Shown piece after piece: positions 1-10,100 of a stretch of 64,000 bases of DNA (positions are counted from its first letter, which is position 1; each line of letters begins with the position of its first letter). The notes under the pieces were generated by a model. It was not told where the DNA came from and made no database searches. It worked only from the letters and a program-made list of their open reading frames with translations. The translations under genes and the position numbers were made by a program. This DNA is from Xanthomonas indica. Its GTDB lineage: Bacteria; Pseudomonadota; Gammaproteobacteria; Xanthomonadales; Xanthomonadaceae. The DNA lies in contig NZ_CP131914.1 in the NCBI RefSeq assembly GCF_040529045.1, forward strand, positions 257,001-321,000, read 5' to 3'.

Positions 1-272
1 GGCCCGGCCAGCGATGCAGCGTCCCGAGGGGATGCAGCGCCCGCCTGCCCCACGCCCCGGCAATATGGGGCGCAGCAATGGGACACGTCGCACACTCGAG
101 CCCTGAGAAAGGGCTTGCGTTCGCCAGCCCCAACACGCACTCTACGTCCTACGGGGTGACCGACTGCGTCGCTTTATGACCCGAAGGGGTGACCCCACCG
201 TCTATGTCGATGTCCGACAGGGAAATCTGGATCCCCCCTGTTCCGGCCCTGTCGGGCGTCGGCGCCTCACAA
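1..272. other. Gene-less left edge
   Basis: I see no convincing reading frame, tRNA or rRNA here. The short open frames are low-complexity products of high GC. The stretch is probably the 3' flank of a gene to the left, because a strong hairpin terminator follows at 275-300. Confidence 0.5.
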
Positions 273-274
273 CG

Positions 275-300
275 AAAAGCCCCGGTCCGCCGGGGCTTTT
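275..300. terminator. Rho-independent terminator, bidirectional
   Basis: The stretch aaaagccccgg-tccg-ccggggctttt forms a perfect GC-rich stem with a four-base loop. A-run and T-run flank it, so it can terminate transcripts from either side. It most likely ends the gene to the left of the window and insulates mnmG. Confidence 0.8.
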
Positions 301-351
301 CGCGTTGGGGCCTTGCCGTTGCTGGACCGGCGCCGGCGCCGGGCGAAAAAC

Positions 352-470
352 GGGCATAAAAAAGGGCCGGTAGTCCCCCGACTACCGGCCCCCAGCTCCC
401 CCAACGTGCGCGTGACTGGCCCCTGTTCCAATTCCAGTCATACGCCCCTGACGCATTGCCACGTTGGGTG
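352..470 (-). ncRNA. Candidate structured small RNA ending in an intrinsic terminator
   Basis: An 11-bp perfect stem at 364-391 (arms gggccggtagt and actaccggccc) is followed, reading the minus strand, by six U (358-363), a textbook intrinsic terminator. No minus-strand gene lies to the right (mnmG runs on the plus strand), so the terminator needs another transcript. Two further nested stems sit upstream of it: 413-419 with 434-440 (tgactgg/ccagtca), and 400-407 with 461-468 (cccaacgt/acgttggg). On the minus strand the loops carry GGGG and GGA; read on the plus strand they are C-rich, recalling Xanthomonas sRNAs such as sX13. Orientation and 5' end are inferred. No promoter was convincingly found. 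Confidence 0.4.
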
Positions 471-614
471 CAGTGGGAATATCTGCAGATTGCGTGCCAA
501 CTTGAGGCGCAGATCTGCAATTTGTGATGCAACCGCTAAAATTCTTGTTCCCGCCGAGGGCGCTCCCGCCTGCGGCCCCCTTCCGCCGGCTCACGGGCCG
601 GCCGCGAGACCCCG

Positions 615-2504
615 ATGAGCGACTCCTTCTACCGCTATGACGTGATCGTGATCGGCGGCGGCCATGCCGGCACCGAGGCGGCGCTGGCGTCCGCGCGTGC
701 CGGCGCGCGCACCCTGCTGCTGACCCACAACGTGGAGACGGTGGGGGCGATGAGCTGCAACCCGGCCATCGGCGGCATCGGCAAGGGCCACCTGGTCAAG
801 GAGATCGACGCGCTGGGCGGGGCGATGGCGCAGGCCGCGGACCTGGCCGGCATCCAGTGGCGCACCCTCAACGCCTCCAAGGGCCCGGCGGTGCGCGCGA
901 CCCGCTGCCAGGCCGACCGCAGCCTGTACCGCAGCGCGATCCGGCGCCTGGTCGAGGCACAGCCGAACCTGACCCTGTTCCAGGCCGCGGTGGACGACCT
1001 GGTCATGGACGGCGAGCGCGTGCGCGGCGTGCTGACCCAGACCGGGCTGCGCTTCGAGGCCGCGGCGGTGGTACTGACCGCCGGCACCTTCCTGGCCGGC
1101 AAGATCCATATCGGCCAGACCCAGTACGCCGGCGGCCGCGCCGGCGATCCACCGGCCACCGCGCTGGCGCAGGCGCTGCGCGACGGCCGCTTCGGCGTGG
1201 ACCGGCTCAAGACCGGCACCCCGCCACGCATCGACGGGCGCAGCCTGGACTACGCGGCGATGGAGGAACAGCCCGGCGACGATCCGCTGCCGGTGATGTC
1301 GTTCCTGGGGGAGGTCGCCCAGCATCCGCGCCAGGTCTCGTGCTGGATCACCCACACCACCGAGCGCACCCACGCCATCATCCGCGGCGCGCTGGACCGC
1401 TCGCCGCTGTACACCGGCCAGATCGAAGGCATCGGCCCGCGCTACTGCCCCTCGATCGAGGACAAGGTGGTGCGCTTCGCCGAGAAGGCCAGCCACCAGA
1501 TCTTCGTCGAGCCGGAAGGCCTGGACGTGGTCGAGATCTACCCCAACGGCATCTCCACCTCGCTGCCGTTCGACGTGCAGCTGGAGCTGGTGCGCTCGAT
1601 CCGCGGCTTCGAGCGCGCCCACATCACCCGCCCCGGCTACGCCATCGAATACGACTTCTTCGACCCGCGCGGGCTCAAGGCTTCGCTGGAGACCAAGGCC
1701 ATGCCCGGGCTGTTCTTCGCCGGGCAGATCAATGGCACCACCGGCTACGAGGAAGCGGCCGCGCAGGGCCTGATCGCCGGCCTCAACGCCGCGCGCCAGG
1801 TACGCGGGCTGGAGCCGTGGTCGCCGCGCCGCGACCAGGCCTACATCGGCGTGCTGATCGACGACCTGATCACCCACGGCACCAGCGAGCCGTACCGCAT
1901 GTTCACCAGCCGCGCCGAGTACCGGCTGCAGCTGCGCGAAGACAACGCCGACGCGCGCCTGACCGGCATCGGCCACGACCTGGGCATCGTCGACGAAATG
2001 CGCTGGGCGCGGTTCCAGGCCAAGCAGGAGGCGGTGGCGCGCGAGAACGAGCGCCTGCGCGCGCTGTGGGCCACCCCGGGCAATGCGCTGGGCCGCGAGG
2101 TCGCGGCCACGCTGGGCGTGGCGGTGAGCCGCGAGACCACCGTGCTGGACCTGATCAAGCGCCCGGAGCTGGACTACGCCGCACTGATGCGGGTGCCGTC
2201 GCTGGGCCCGGGCGTGGCCGACGCGCAGGTGGCCGAGCAGGTGGAGATCGGCATCAAGTACGCCGGCTACCTGGACCGCCAGCGCGAGGAGATCGCGCGC
2301 CAGCAGCGTCACGAGGACACCCCGATCCCGGCCGCGTTCGACTACGCGCAGGTGCGCGGGCTGTCGGCCGAAGTGCAGCAGAAGCTCGAGCGCGTGCGCC
2401 CGCAGACCGTGGGCCAGGCGCAGCGCATCCCCGGCATGACCCCCGCGGCGATCTCGCTGCTGCTGGTGCACCTGGAACGGGCGCGGCGCGGCCGGGTGGC
2501 GTGA
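615..2504 (+). CDS. mnmG: tRNA uridine-5-carboxymethylaminomethyl modification enzyme MnmG (GidA)
   Basis: FAD-dependent partner of MnmE that installs the cmnm5 group on U34 of tRNAs reading NNA/NNG codons; cytosolic. The 629-residue protein has the usual family length. It opens with the Rossmann FAD motif [10 protein letters not shown] (residues 12-21), has the family signature [11 protein letters not shown] near residue 274 and the second signature [12 protein letters not shown] near 375, and ends in the helical MnmE/tRNA-binding domain. The ATG at 615 gives the canonical [16 protein letters not shown] start. It is not followed by rsmG or parAB as in many bacteria. A palindromic repeat lies 35 bp after the stop. 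Confidence 0.97.
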   Translation: MSDSFYRYDVIVIGGGHAGTEAALASARAGARTLLLTHNVETVGAMSCNPAIGGIGKGHLVKEIDALGGAMAQAADLAGIQWRTLNASKGPAVRATRCQADRSLYRSAIRRLVEAQPNLTLFQAAVDDLVMDGERVRGVLTQTGLRFEAAAVVLTAGTFLAGKIHIGQTQYAGGRAGDPPATALAQALRDGRFGVDRLKTGTPPRIDGRSLDYAAMEEQPGDDPLPVMSFLGEVAQHPRQVSCWITHTTERTHAIIRGALDRSPLYTGQIEGIGPRYCPSIEDKVVRFAEKASHQIFVEPEGLDVVEIYPNGISTSLPFDVQLELVRSIRGFERAHITRPGYAIEYDFFDPRGLKASLETKAMPGLFFAGQINGTTGYEEAAAQGLIAGLNAARQVRGLEPWSPRRDQAYIGVLIDDLITHGTSEPYRMFTSRAEYRLQLREDNADARLTGIGHDLGIVDEMRWARFQAKQEAVARENERLRALWATPGNALGREVAATLGVAVSRETTVLDLIKRPELDYAALMRVPSLGPGVADAQVAEQVEIGIKYAGYLDRQREEIARQQRHEDTPIPAAFDYAQVRGLSAEVQQKLERVRPQTVGQAQRIPGMTPAAISLLLVHLERARRGRVA

Positions 2505-2538
2505 TCGGTCGCGAACGCGCATCGCGCGCAGCACCCCC

Positions 2539-2608
2539 GTAGGAGCGGCTTCAGCCGCGACCGGAAGGTGCATCGGCAATACCCGGTCGCGGCTGAAGCC
2601 GCTCCTAC
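2539..2608. repeat. REP/BIME-like palindrome (GTAGGAGCGGCTTCAGCCGC family)
   Basis: Two perfect 26-bp inverted arms (2539-2564 and 2583-2608) flank an 18-bp loop. Each arm contains GGAGCGGCTTCAGCCGCGAC. This is the xanthomonad intergenic palindrome family; a single degenerate arm recurs at 61442-61467. It lies between mnmG and a convergent gene, where it can fold as a strong hairpin in both transcripts and may act as a terminator or mRNA stabiliser. Confidence 0.85.
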
Positions 2609-2686
2609 GGACGCAGCGGACGCATTGTCCCTGGCGAAGCAGCGACCGGCGGAGCTTGCCGGGACGTGGTGCGCGCTGCGGTGGGC

Positions 2687-3646
2687 TCAGTCCTGCGCGG
2701 CCACCGGCAGCAGACGCTGACGCAGCAGCAGCGCGGCCAGGTCCAGGGTTTCGCCGGCCACGCGCATCACGCTGCCCATGTTGATGAAGCCGTGGATCAT
2801 GCCGGGGTGGACGCGCACCAGGGTTTCCACGCCGGCCTCGCGCAGTCGCTGCGCGTAGTGCAGGCCTTCGTCGTGCAGCGCGTCGCGGTCGGCGAGCACC
2901 ACCAGCGCCGGGGCGACGCCGGCCACGTCCGGCGCGACCACCGGCGAGATGCGCCAATCCGACCCAAGCGACGGGTCGGGCAGGTACTGACGGTCGAAAT
3001 AGCGCATCGCCGCTTCGGTCAGCGGCGGGATGCCGGCGTTGTGCACGCGCGAGGGGAAGGGATTGTCCGCATGCAGGTTGGTCAGCGGATAGATCAGGAT
3101 CTGGCAGCGCAGGGCGATGCCGGCATCGCGCGCGGCCAGCGCGGCGCTGGCCGCCAGGGCGCCGCCCATGCTGTCGCCGGCGATGGCCAGGCGCTGCGGA
3201 TCGGCGCCGACCTCGCCCGGATGCGCGGCCACCCAGTGCACCACCGCGATCACGTCCTCGATGCCGGCCGGCGCCGGATGCTCGGGCGCCAGCCGGTAGT
3301 CCACCGCCAGCACCTGGCAGCCGGCGCGCGCGGCCAGTTGCCGGCACACGTCGTCGTGCGAGTCGAGATCGCCGACCACACCGCCGCCGCCATGCGCGTA
3401 GAGGCAGGTCGGCGCCGGGCCGGCGTCGAGGCCGTGCGGGCGATACAGGCGCAGCGGAATCGGCGCAGCCGGACCGGGCGCCTGCAGGTCGCGGACCTCG
3501 GCCATCTCCGCGCGCGGGAACCCGAACTGCGCGGCGACGCCGCGCATCATCGCCCGCGCCTCTGGCAAGGGCAGTTCCTCCATCGGCGGCTGCCCGGACT
3601 GCTGCGCCAGGGCGAAGAAACGGACGACGTCTGGATCGAAATACAT
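2687..3646 (-). CDS. Alpha/beta hydrolase, hormone-sensitive-lipase family esterase
   Basis: Predicted carboxylesterase or short-chain lipase of the HSL (bacterial family IV) group, 319 residues, no signal peptide, probably cytosolic. The sequence shows the oxyanion-hole motif HGGGGV, the nucleophile elbow GDSMGG (catalytic Ser), the acid in LADRDALHDEG, and the final His in GMIHGF. The ATG at 3646 (MYFDPDVVRFF) gives the typical family N-terminus. Longer open frames upstream are low-complexity and not supported. Substrate is unknown. It converges on mnmG across the palindrome. Confidence 0.9.
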   Translation of the reverse strand: MYFDPDVVRFFALAQQSGQPPMEELPLPEARAMMRGVAAQFGFPRAEMAEVRDLQAPGPAAPIPLRLYRPHGLDAGPAPTCLYAHGGGGVVGDLDSHDDVCRQLAARAGCQVLAVDYRLAPEHPAPAGIEDVIAVVHWVAAHPGEVGADPQRLAIAGDSMGGALAASAALAARDAGIALRCQILIYPLTNLHADNPFPSRVHNAGIPPLTEAAMRYFDRQYLPDPSLGSDWRISPVVAPDVAGVAPALVVLADRDALHDEGLHYAQRLREAGVETLVRVHPGMIHGFINMGSVMRVAGETLDLAALLLRQRLLPVAAQD

Positions 3647-4279
3647 GGGTGGCCCTCCCGGGGCGGCTGCGCAAGCGGCGTCGACCAGATTGTTATTTCC
3701 CATAACCATTTCCGCAAATAATCGAACTGGAACGCGCATCACGGCGCCTGGCGGGCCAGCGGCAGACGGCCGCCTGCAGCGGCGCGGCGGCGGGCGCAAT
3801 GCAGGCGTGACAAGGCTTCGCGCGGTTTGCGGCGCACGCGGGCCGGGGTCGCGCATGTGACTGCGCCGCATTGCAGCGCAACATGCGCGTGCGCGAACAC
3901 AGGGTTCGCGCCGCAGCCTGCCGTACATCCGAGGACATCGCGTCGGGGCTGGCGCGCACGCCGCTGGCGTTGCGGGGCGCCGCGCTCTGCTGGCGTCGGC
4001 TCCACCGGCGCGGTGTCGTCGACGTCTTGCCAGCCTGATCCGATGGGTCGGGGCCGCACGCCTGTGGCCGCGTGCGCTGCTGGAGTCGGCGCACTCGATC
4101 GGGTGCCGATCGGGCGACGCGGCAGCGATGCGCGGACTGGCCGAGGCCATGGGGCGTTGCGGGCGGCGGTGGCCGTGCTGCATGCGCTCATCCGAACGCA
4201 GTCGAGCGTCCATGTCGTCGCGTCCCGCCCACAGGCACGCCCACCCGCAGGGCGGCGTGCTCGGAGCGGGAGGACCGCG
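3647..4279. other. Gene-less stretch, about 630 bp
   Basis: Frames are open on both strands only because GC is high. Their translations are arginine- and alanine-rich and match no family I recognise. The part just upstream of 3646 (about 3680-3730) is locally AT-richer and probably holds the promoter of the esterase gene. I see no repeat or RNA. Confidence 0.5.
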
Positions 4280-5149
4280 CTAGTCGTCCTGCGCGGCGGC
4301 CTCGCGGCCCTGCTGGCGGATGATGGCCTCCTGCCGCGCGTCCTCGATCGAGGCGCGCACCGCGCGCACGTCGGCACGGCGGGTATCGAAGGCGAAGCGG
4401 CCGGTGAGCGCGCTGTCCGGGCGCAGCGTGCCCTTCTCGTACAGCGCCCACATCTCCTCGCCGTAATGGGTGGCGTTGAGCTCGGGGGCGAAGCGGCCCA
4501 GGCAATCGCGCAGGTTGTGCACGTCGCGCAGCAGCATGGTGCGGGCGGCGTTGTTGCCGGCGGCGCTGACCACCTGCGGGAAATCGATCACCACCGGGCC
4601 GTCGGCACCGACCAGCACGTTGTATTCGGACAGGTCGCCGTGGACCAGGCCCAGGCACAGCATCTTGACCACGTCCCCGACCAGCTGCGCGTGGAAAGCC
4701 TGCGCCTGCGCCGGTTCCAGTTCCACTTCGCTCAGCCGCGGCGCGCTCTGCCCGTCGGCATCGGTGACCAGGTCCATCAGCAGCACGCCGTGGAAATAGC
4801 CGCGCGGCTGCGGCACGTGCACGCCGGCATCCACCAGCTGGTACAGGGTGTTGGCCTCGGTGTCCTTCCACGCGGCCTCCTGCTCGCGGCGGCCGAACTT
4901 GCTGGCCTTGCCGATCGCCCGCGCCTGGCGGCTGCCGCGCACCTTGCGCCCTTCCTGGTACTGCACGCGCGCCTGGAAGCTGCGCTGCGCCATGTCCTTG
5001 TAGACCTTGGCGCAGAGCACGTCGTCGCCGGCCTGGACCACGTAGACCGCGGCCTCCTTGCCGCTCTTGAGCGGGCGCAGCACGCCGTCGATGACGCCAT
5101 CGTCGATCAACGGCTGCAGGCTCGGAGGAATCTTCATCGGGTGCGGCAT
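4280..5149 (-). CDS. RIO1-like serine protein kinase
   Basis: Atypical protein kinase of the RIO family, 289 residues, cytosolic; bacterial substrates are not established. Visible features: a phosphate-binding loop LKSGKEAAVYVV near residues 26-37, a Lys in CAKVYKDM for ATP, the catalytic loop VHGDLSEYNVL near 168-178, and the metal-binding IDFPQ just after it. The N-terminal RIO signature is intact. ATG at 5149 (MPHPMKI) or the internal ATG at 5137 could be the start. It stands alone, with gene-less flanks on both sides. Confidence 0.88.
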   Translation of the reverse strand: MPHPMKIPPSLQPLIDDGVIDGVLRPLKSGKEAAVYVVQAGDDVLCAKVYKDMAQRSFQARVQYQEGRKVRGSRQARAIGKASKFGRREQEAAWKDTEANTLYQLVDAGVHVPQPRGYFHGVLLMDLVTDADGQSAPRLSEVELEPAQAQAFHAQLVGDVVKMLCLGLVHGDLSEYNVLVGADGPVVIDFPQVVSAAGNNAARTMLLRDVHNLRDCLGRFAPELNATHYGEEMWALYEKGTLRPDSALTGRFAFDTRRADVRAVRASIEDARQEAIIRQQGREAAAQDD

Positions 5150-5436
5150 ACCTGGAGTGGGTCGCCGCGATTATGGCCCAAGCCTGGCGTCTTGCCGGGC
5201 GCGTCGGTGCGGCGTCGCCGATGGCGCCAACGCGCCGAAGCTGCGTCCGGCGCGGCCTGCGGCCTGTGCAACGAACGAGAGGCGGGGCGCAGGCGTCCGG
5301 CATTTGTCTACAACGTCCGCCGAGGCGTGCCGCTGCGTTCAGCGATCGAGACGGTGGCGCAAGGCTGTCGTATTGTGTGCCGCGAGGGCGCGCGCGTTGC
5401 TTGGGTCGATGGTTGCAGAGGCGTTCGACGGCTATC

Positions 5437-5462
5437 GCGTCGGGACTGAAGTCCCTCCCACA
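5437..5462 (+). repeat. Xanthomonad short palindrome GTCGGGACTGAAGTCCCTCCC, copy 1
   Basis: The core GGGACTgaAGTCCC is self-complementary. Further copies lie at 5604-5627, 37699-37723 (inverted) and 61264-61289 (inverted, degenerate). All are intergenic, as expected of a REP-like element. Confidence 0.8.
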
Positions 5463-5603
5463 ACAAGCGCCTCCCGCGCTAACTGTGCGGCACGTGCCGT
5501 TGCGTGCGACCGGGTTCGGCCAGGGAAACAGCGCGCGGCTGGCCGCGTGAGGCGCGATGGGGATGTCGCACAGGACGTCAGTTGGACGGCGTCCAACTGC
5601 CAT

Positions 5604-5627
5604 GCGTCGGGACTGAAGTCCCTCCCA
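5604..5627 (+). repeat. Xanthomonad short palindrome, copy 2
   Basis: Same GCGTCGGGACTGAAGTCCCT core and orientation as the copy at 5437, about 170 bp further on. It lies downstream of the efflux operon stop. Confidence 0.8.
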
Positions 5628-5740
5628 AAGGGGGGCGTCGCGCGTGGCGACGCTTCTGCATGCTCAGGCCTGCCTCGAGCTCCGCTTTACTCTCTGCCCC
5701 ACTTTCCGCCTCAGTTGCCTAGAGCCTGCCGCACTCCGGC

Positions 5741-7177
5741 TCAGGGCGCGGCAGTGGCCTGGGCGTCGGCGCCCCCACCGAGCACCTGGTACAGGGTCAC
5801 GCGGTTGCTGGCGTCCTGCAGGCGCAACGCGATCAGCGCCTGCTGCGCGGCGTACAGCGAGCGCTGCGCATCCAGCACCGCCAGGTGGCCGTCCAGGCCG
5901 GCGCGGTAGCGCGCGTCGGCCAGGGTGTAGCTGCGCTGGCTGGCGTCGACCAGGGCCTGCTGCGCGCTCAGCTGCGCCTGCAGGTGGTCGCGCGCGGCCA
6001 GGGCGTCGGCCACTTCGGCGAAGGCCGACTGGATCGCCTTCTCGTACTGCGCCACGGCGATGTCCTTGCCCAGCTTGGACGCGTCCAGCGAGGCCTTCAG
6101 CGCGCCGGCGTGGAAGATCGGCGCGGTGATGCTGGGCACGAACGACCAGGTGCGGCTGCCGGCGGAGAACAGCGTGGACAGGGCATCGCTGCTGCGCCCG
6201 GTCGAGGCGGTCAGGCTCAGCGACGGGAAGAACGCCGCGCGCGCGGCGCCGATGTCGGCGTTGGCCGCCTGCAGGGTGTGCTCGGCGGCGAGCACGTCCG
6301 GGCGCTGCAGCAGCACCGTCGAGGACAGGTGCGCCGGCAGCGGCGCCAGCGCGACACTGTCCTGCATCGCCTGCGCGGTCGGCAGCAGCGCCGCCTCCAC
6401 CGGCGCGCCCACCAGCAGCTGCAGCGCATCGCGCGCCTGCGCCAACTGGGTGGCGGCGCTGGCGACGGCGACGCGTGCCGATTCCACGCTGGTCTGCTGC
6501 TGCGCCAGGTCCAGCCCGGACACGCTGCCGACGCCGTGCTGGCGCTCGGTCAGCTGCAGGGTCTGGGTCTGGCTGTCCAGGGTCTGCTGCGCCAGGGTCA
6601 GTTGTTCCTGGTCCGCGCCCACGCTCAGCCATGCCGCGGCGACCTGGGCGACCAGGCTCAGGCGCACGCTGCGCTGGTTCTCGGCGCTGGACAGCCAGTT
6701 CTGCAGGGCCTCCTGCCTGAGGCTGCGCAATTGCCCGAACAGGTCCAACTGCCAGCTGCTGAGCCCGACCTGCAGGGTGTCGCTGGTGCTGACCTGGGAG
6801 ACGCCGTCGTCGTTGCTGGCGGCGCTGCTGCGGCCGCGGCTCATGCTGGCGTTGGCATCGAACGACGGCAGCTGCGCGGCGCGCTGGATGCGGTACTGCG
6901 CGCGCGCCTTGTCGATGGACAGCATCGCCACGCGCAGGTCACGGTTGTTCTGCAAGGCCAGCGCGATGGTCTGGCGCAGCCGCGGATCCAGGAACACCTG
7001 CTGCCAGTCCGGCATCGCCAGCGTATCGGTGGCGGCGCCGGTCGCGGGCGCCGCATCGGCCGCGGCCAGGTCGGCCGGTACCGGCGCCGCGGGGCGCACG
7101 TAGGTCGGTGCCAGGGTGCAGCCGGACAGGGCCAGCAGCGTGGCCGCCGCCACGCTCATGCGGAAGATCGCGCTCAT
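5741..7177 (-). CDS. RND efflux outer-membrane lipoprotein (OprM/NodT family)
   Basis: Outer-membrane channel of a tripartite efflux pump, 478 residues. It opens with a lipoprotein signal whose lipobox LSGC places the acylated Cys at residue 20, followed by TLAPTYVRPAAP, typical of NodT/OprM proteins. The two repeated OEP halves are visible; the conserved LLQRPDVLAAE segment and the repeated YRAGL/AEVADAL helices match the family. The start ATG (7177) overlaps the stop of the pump gene by 4 bp (ATGA), so it is translationally coupled and last in the operon. Pump substrate cannot be read from sequence. Confidence 0.93.
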   Translation of the reverse strand: MSAIFRMSVAAATLLALSGCTLAPTYVRPAAPVPADLAAADAAPATGAATDTLAMPDWQQVFLDPRLRQTIALALQNNRDLRVAMLSIDKARAQYRIQRAAQLPSFDANASMSRGRSSAASNDDGVSQVSTSDTLQVGLSSWQLDLFGQLRSLRQEALQNWLSSAENQRSVRLSLVAQVAAAWLSVGADQEQLTLAQQTLDSQTQTLQLTERQHGVGSVSGLDLAQQQTSVESARVAVASAATQLAQARDALQLLVGAPVEAALLPTAQAMQDSVALAPLPAHLSSTVLLQRPDVLAAEHTLQAANADIGAARAAFFPSLSLTASTGRSSDALSTLFSAGSRTWSFVPSITAPIFHAGALKASLDASKLGKDIAVAQYEKAIQSAFAEVADALAARDHLQAQLSAQQALVDASQRSYTLADARYRAGLDGHLAVLDAQRSLYAAQQALIALRLQDASNRVTLYQVLGGGADAQATAAP

Positions 7178-10100
7178 GCCTGCGCCTCCTCGGTGGCGGC
7201 CGGGCGCCCGGGGAACATCCGCCGCACGATCACGTAGAACAGCGGCACGAAGAATAGGCCCAGGGTGATCGAGGCCAGGGTGCCGCCGGTAACGCCGGTG
7301 CCCAGCGAGTGGCGCGCGGCCGAGCCGGCGCCCTTGCTGAACACCAGCGGCAGCACGCCGAGCAGGAACGCCAGCGAGGTCATCAGGATCGGCCGCAGGC
7401 GCATCTGCACCGCGTGCAGGGTGGCGGCGAGCAGGCTTTCGCCGCGGTGTTCGAGGTCGCGCGCGAACTCGACGATGAGGATGCCGTTCTTCGCCGCCAG
7501 GCCCACCGTGGTCAGCAGGCCGACCTGGAAGTAGACATCGTTCTCCAGCCCGCGCAGGGTCATCAGCAGCACCGCGCCGAACACGCCTACCGGCACCGCC
7601 AGCATCACCGCGAACGGGATCGACCAGCTCTCGTACAAGGCCACCAGGCACAGGAACACGAACAGCAGCGAGATCGCATACAGCGCCGGCGCCTGGTTGG
7701 CCGACAGCTTCTCCTGGTAGGCCATGTCCGACCACGCATAGCCGAAGCCGTGCGGCAGTTGCTTGCTCAGTTCGGCCATCGCGTCCATCGCCGCGCCGGA
7801 GCTGACCCCGGGCACCGCCTGGCCGGTCAGTTCCATCGCCGACACGCCGTTGTAGCGTTCCAGCGCCGCCGGCGCGCTGGTCCAGTGCGAGCGGGTGAAG
7901 GCCGACATCGGCACCATGTCGCCGCCGGCGTTGCGCACCGTCCAGCGGTCCAGGTCCTGCGGCGCCATGCGCGCGTCGGCATCGCCCTGCACGAACACCT
8001 TCTTGATGCGGCCCTTGTAGATGAAGTTGTTGACGAAGTCGCCGCCGAGCGCGCTGTTGAGCGTGGCGTTGATGTCGCCCGGGTCCACGCCCAGCGCCTG
8101 CGCCTTGGCGTCGTCGATCTTGACCGCGTACACCGGCGCGTCCTCCAGGCTGGCGTAGCGCACGTTCATCAGCTTGGGATCGTGCTGGGCCAGGCGCAGC
8201 AGCTTGTCGCGCGCGGCGACCAGGGCGGCATGGCCGGCGCCTTCGTAGTCCATGAGTTCGAAGGTGAAGCCGGAGGCGTCGCCCAGGCCGGTGATCGCCG
8301 GCGGCGAGGTCACGAACAGTTCCGCGTCGGGCACGTCGGCCAGCGCCTTGTTCAGATGGTCGGCGATGGTCGCCGCGTCGTCGTCGCGGTCGTCCCAGTC
8401 CTTCAGGCGCACGAAGGCCATGCCGACGTTCTGGCCGGCGCCGGTGACGCTGAAGCCGGCCGAGGAAAGCACCGAGCGCACGCCCGGGTCCTTCAGCGCG
8501 GCCTTGGTCAGCCGGTCGGTCACCGCCAGGGTCTGCTCCAGGGTGGAGCCGGCCGGCAGCTTGACCAGCACGTTGAGCATGCCCTCGTCCTCGTCGGGCA
8601 GGAACGCACCGGGCAGGCGCCACAGCAGCAGGCCGGTGACCGCGATCAGCAGCGCATAGGCGACCAGGCCCAGCGCGCGCCGGCCCAGCACCCGCTCGAC
8701 CAGCGTGCGGTAGCGCTCGGACAGGTGCCGGAAGCGGGTGTTGAACCAGACGAAGAACCAGCCCAGACGGCCGTGCGACCCGATCGGCGCCTCGCCCTGG
8801 TGCAGCGGCTTGAGGATGGTCACGCACAGCGCCGGCGTCAGGGTCATCGCCACCAGCACCGACAGGATCATCGAGGCGGCGATGGTGATCGAGAACTGCC
8901 GGTAGATCACGCCGGTGACGCCGTTGAAGAACGCCATCGGCACGAACACCGCGGTCAGCACCAGCACGATGCCGACCAGGGCGCCGCCGATCTGCTGCAT
9001 CGAACGCAGCGTCGCTTCCTTCGGCGGCAGGCCTTCCTGGCCCATGACCCGCTCCACGTTCTCCACCACCACGATGGCGTCGTCGACCAGCAGGCCGATC
9101 GCCAGCACCATCGCGAACATGGTCAGGGTGTTGATCGAGTAGCCGAACGCGGCGAGCACGCCGAAGGTGCCCATCAGCACCACCGGCACGGCGATGGTCG
9201 GGATCAGCGTGGCGCGCCAGTTCTGCAGGAACAGGTACATCACCGCCACCACCAGCAGCACCGCCTCGATCAGGGTGATGACCACTTCCTTGATCGAGGT
9301 GGTGACGAACGGCGTGGTGCTGAAGGCGATGTGGTAGTTGAAGCCGTGCGGCCAGTACTGCTTGAGTTCCTGCAGGCGCTGGTCGATCGCCCTGGAGGTC
9401 TCCACCGCGTTGGCGTCGGAGTTGAGCTCGATGCCCAGCGAGGCCGAGGGCTTGCCGTTGAAGCGGGTGATGCTGTCGTAGGTCTCCGGGCCCAGGCCGA
9501 TCCTGGCCACGTCCGACAGGTGCACGGCGGCGCCGCTGGCATCGCTCTTGAGCACGATCGCGCCGAACTGCGCCGGGGTCTGCAGGCGGCTGCGGGTGGT
9601 CACGGTGGCGTCCAGGCGCTGCCCGCGCAGCGCCGGCTGGCCGCCGATCTCGCCGGCCGACACGTCGGTGTTCTGCGACTGCAGCGCGTTCTCCACGTCC
9701 GAGGGCATCAGCGCGTACTTGCGCAGCTTCTCCGGGTCCAGCCAGATGCGCATGGCGTATTCCGAGCCCAGCGGCTGGATGTTGCCGACGCCGCTGACGC
9801 GGCTGATCTGGTCGTCGATGTTCGATTCCATGTAGTTGGCGACATCGAAGTTGTCCATGCTGCCGTCGTCGGACGTGAACGCCACCACCTCGAACAGCGA
9901 GCCGCTGGACTTGGTGATGACCAGGCCGTTCTGCTGCACCGCCTGCGGCAACACCGACATCACCGACTGCAACTGGTTCTGCACCTGCACCTGCGCGGTG
10001 TCGGCGTTGGTGCCGGTCTCGAACACCAGGTTGACCTGCGCGGTGCCGTCCGAGGCGCTGGTGGAGGTCATGTACAGCAGGTGGTCCAGGCTCTGCTGCG

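Larger units (their letters stand above)
5150..5740. other. Intergenic stretch carrying two short palindromic repeats
   Basis: No credible gene. It holds two copies of the GGGACTGAAGTCCC-type repeat (5437-5462 and 5604-5627) in the same orientation. The upstream half (5150-5400) shows no feature beyond the likely promoter of the kinase gene. Confidence 0.55.

Noticed and set aside
591..3674. A 1027-codon minus-strand open frame across mnmG
   Set aside because: Low-complexity Arg/Ala/Gly translation antisense to a textbook MnmG; a high-GC shadow.
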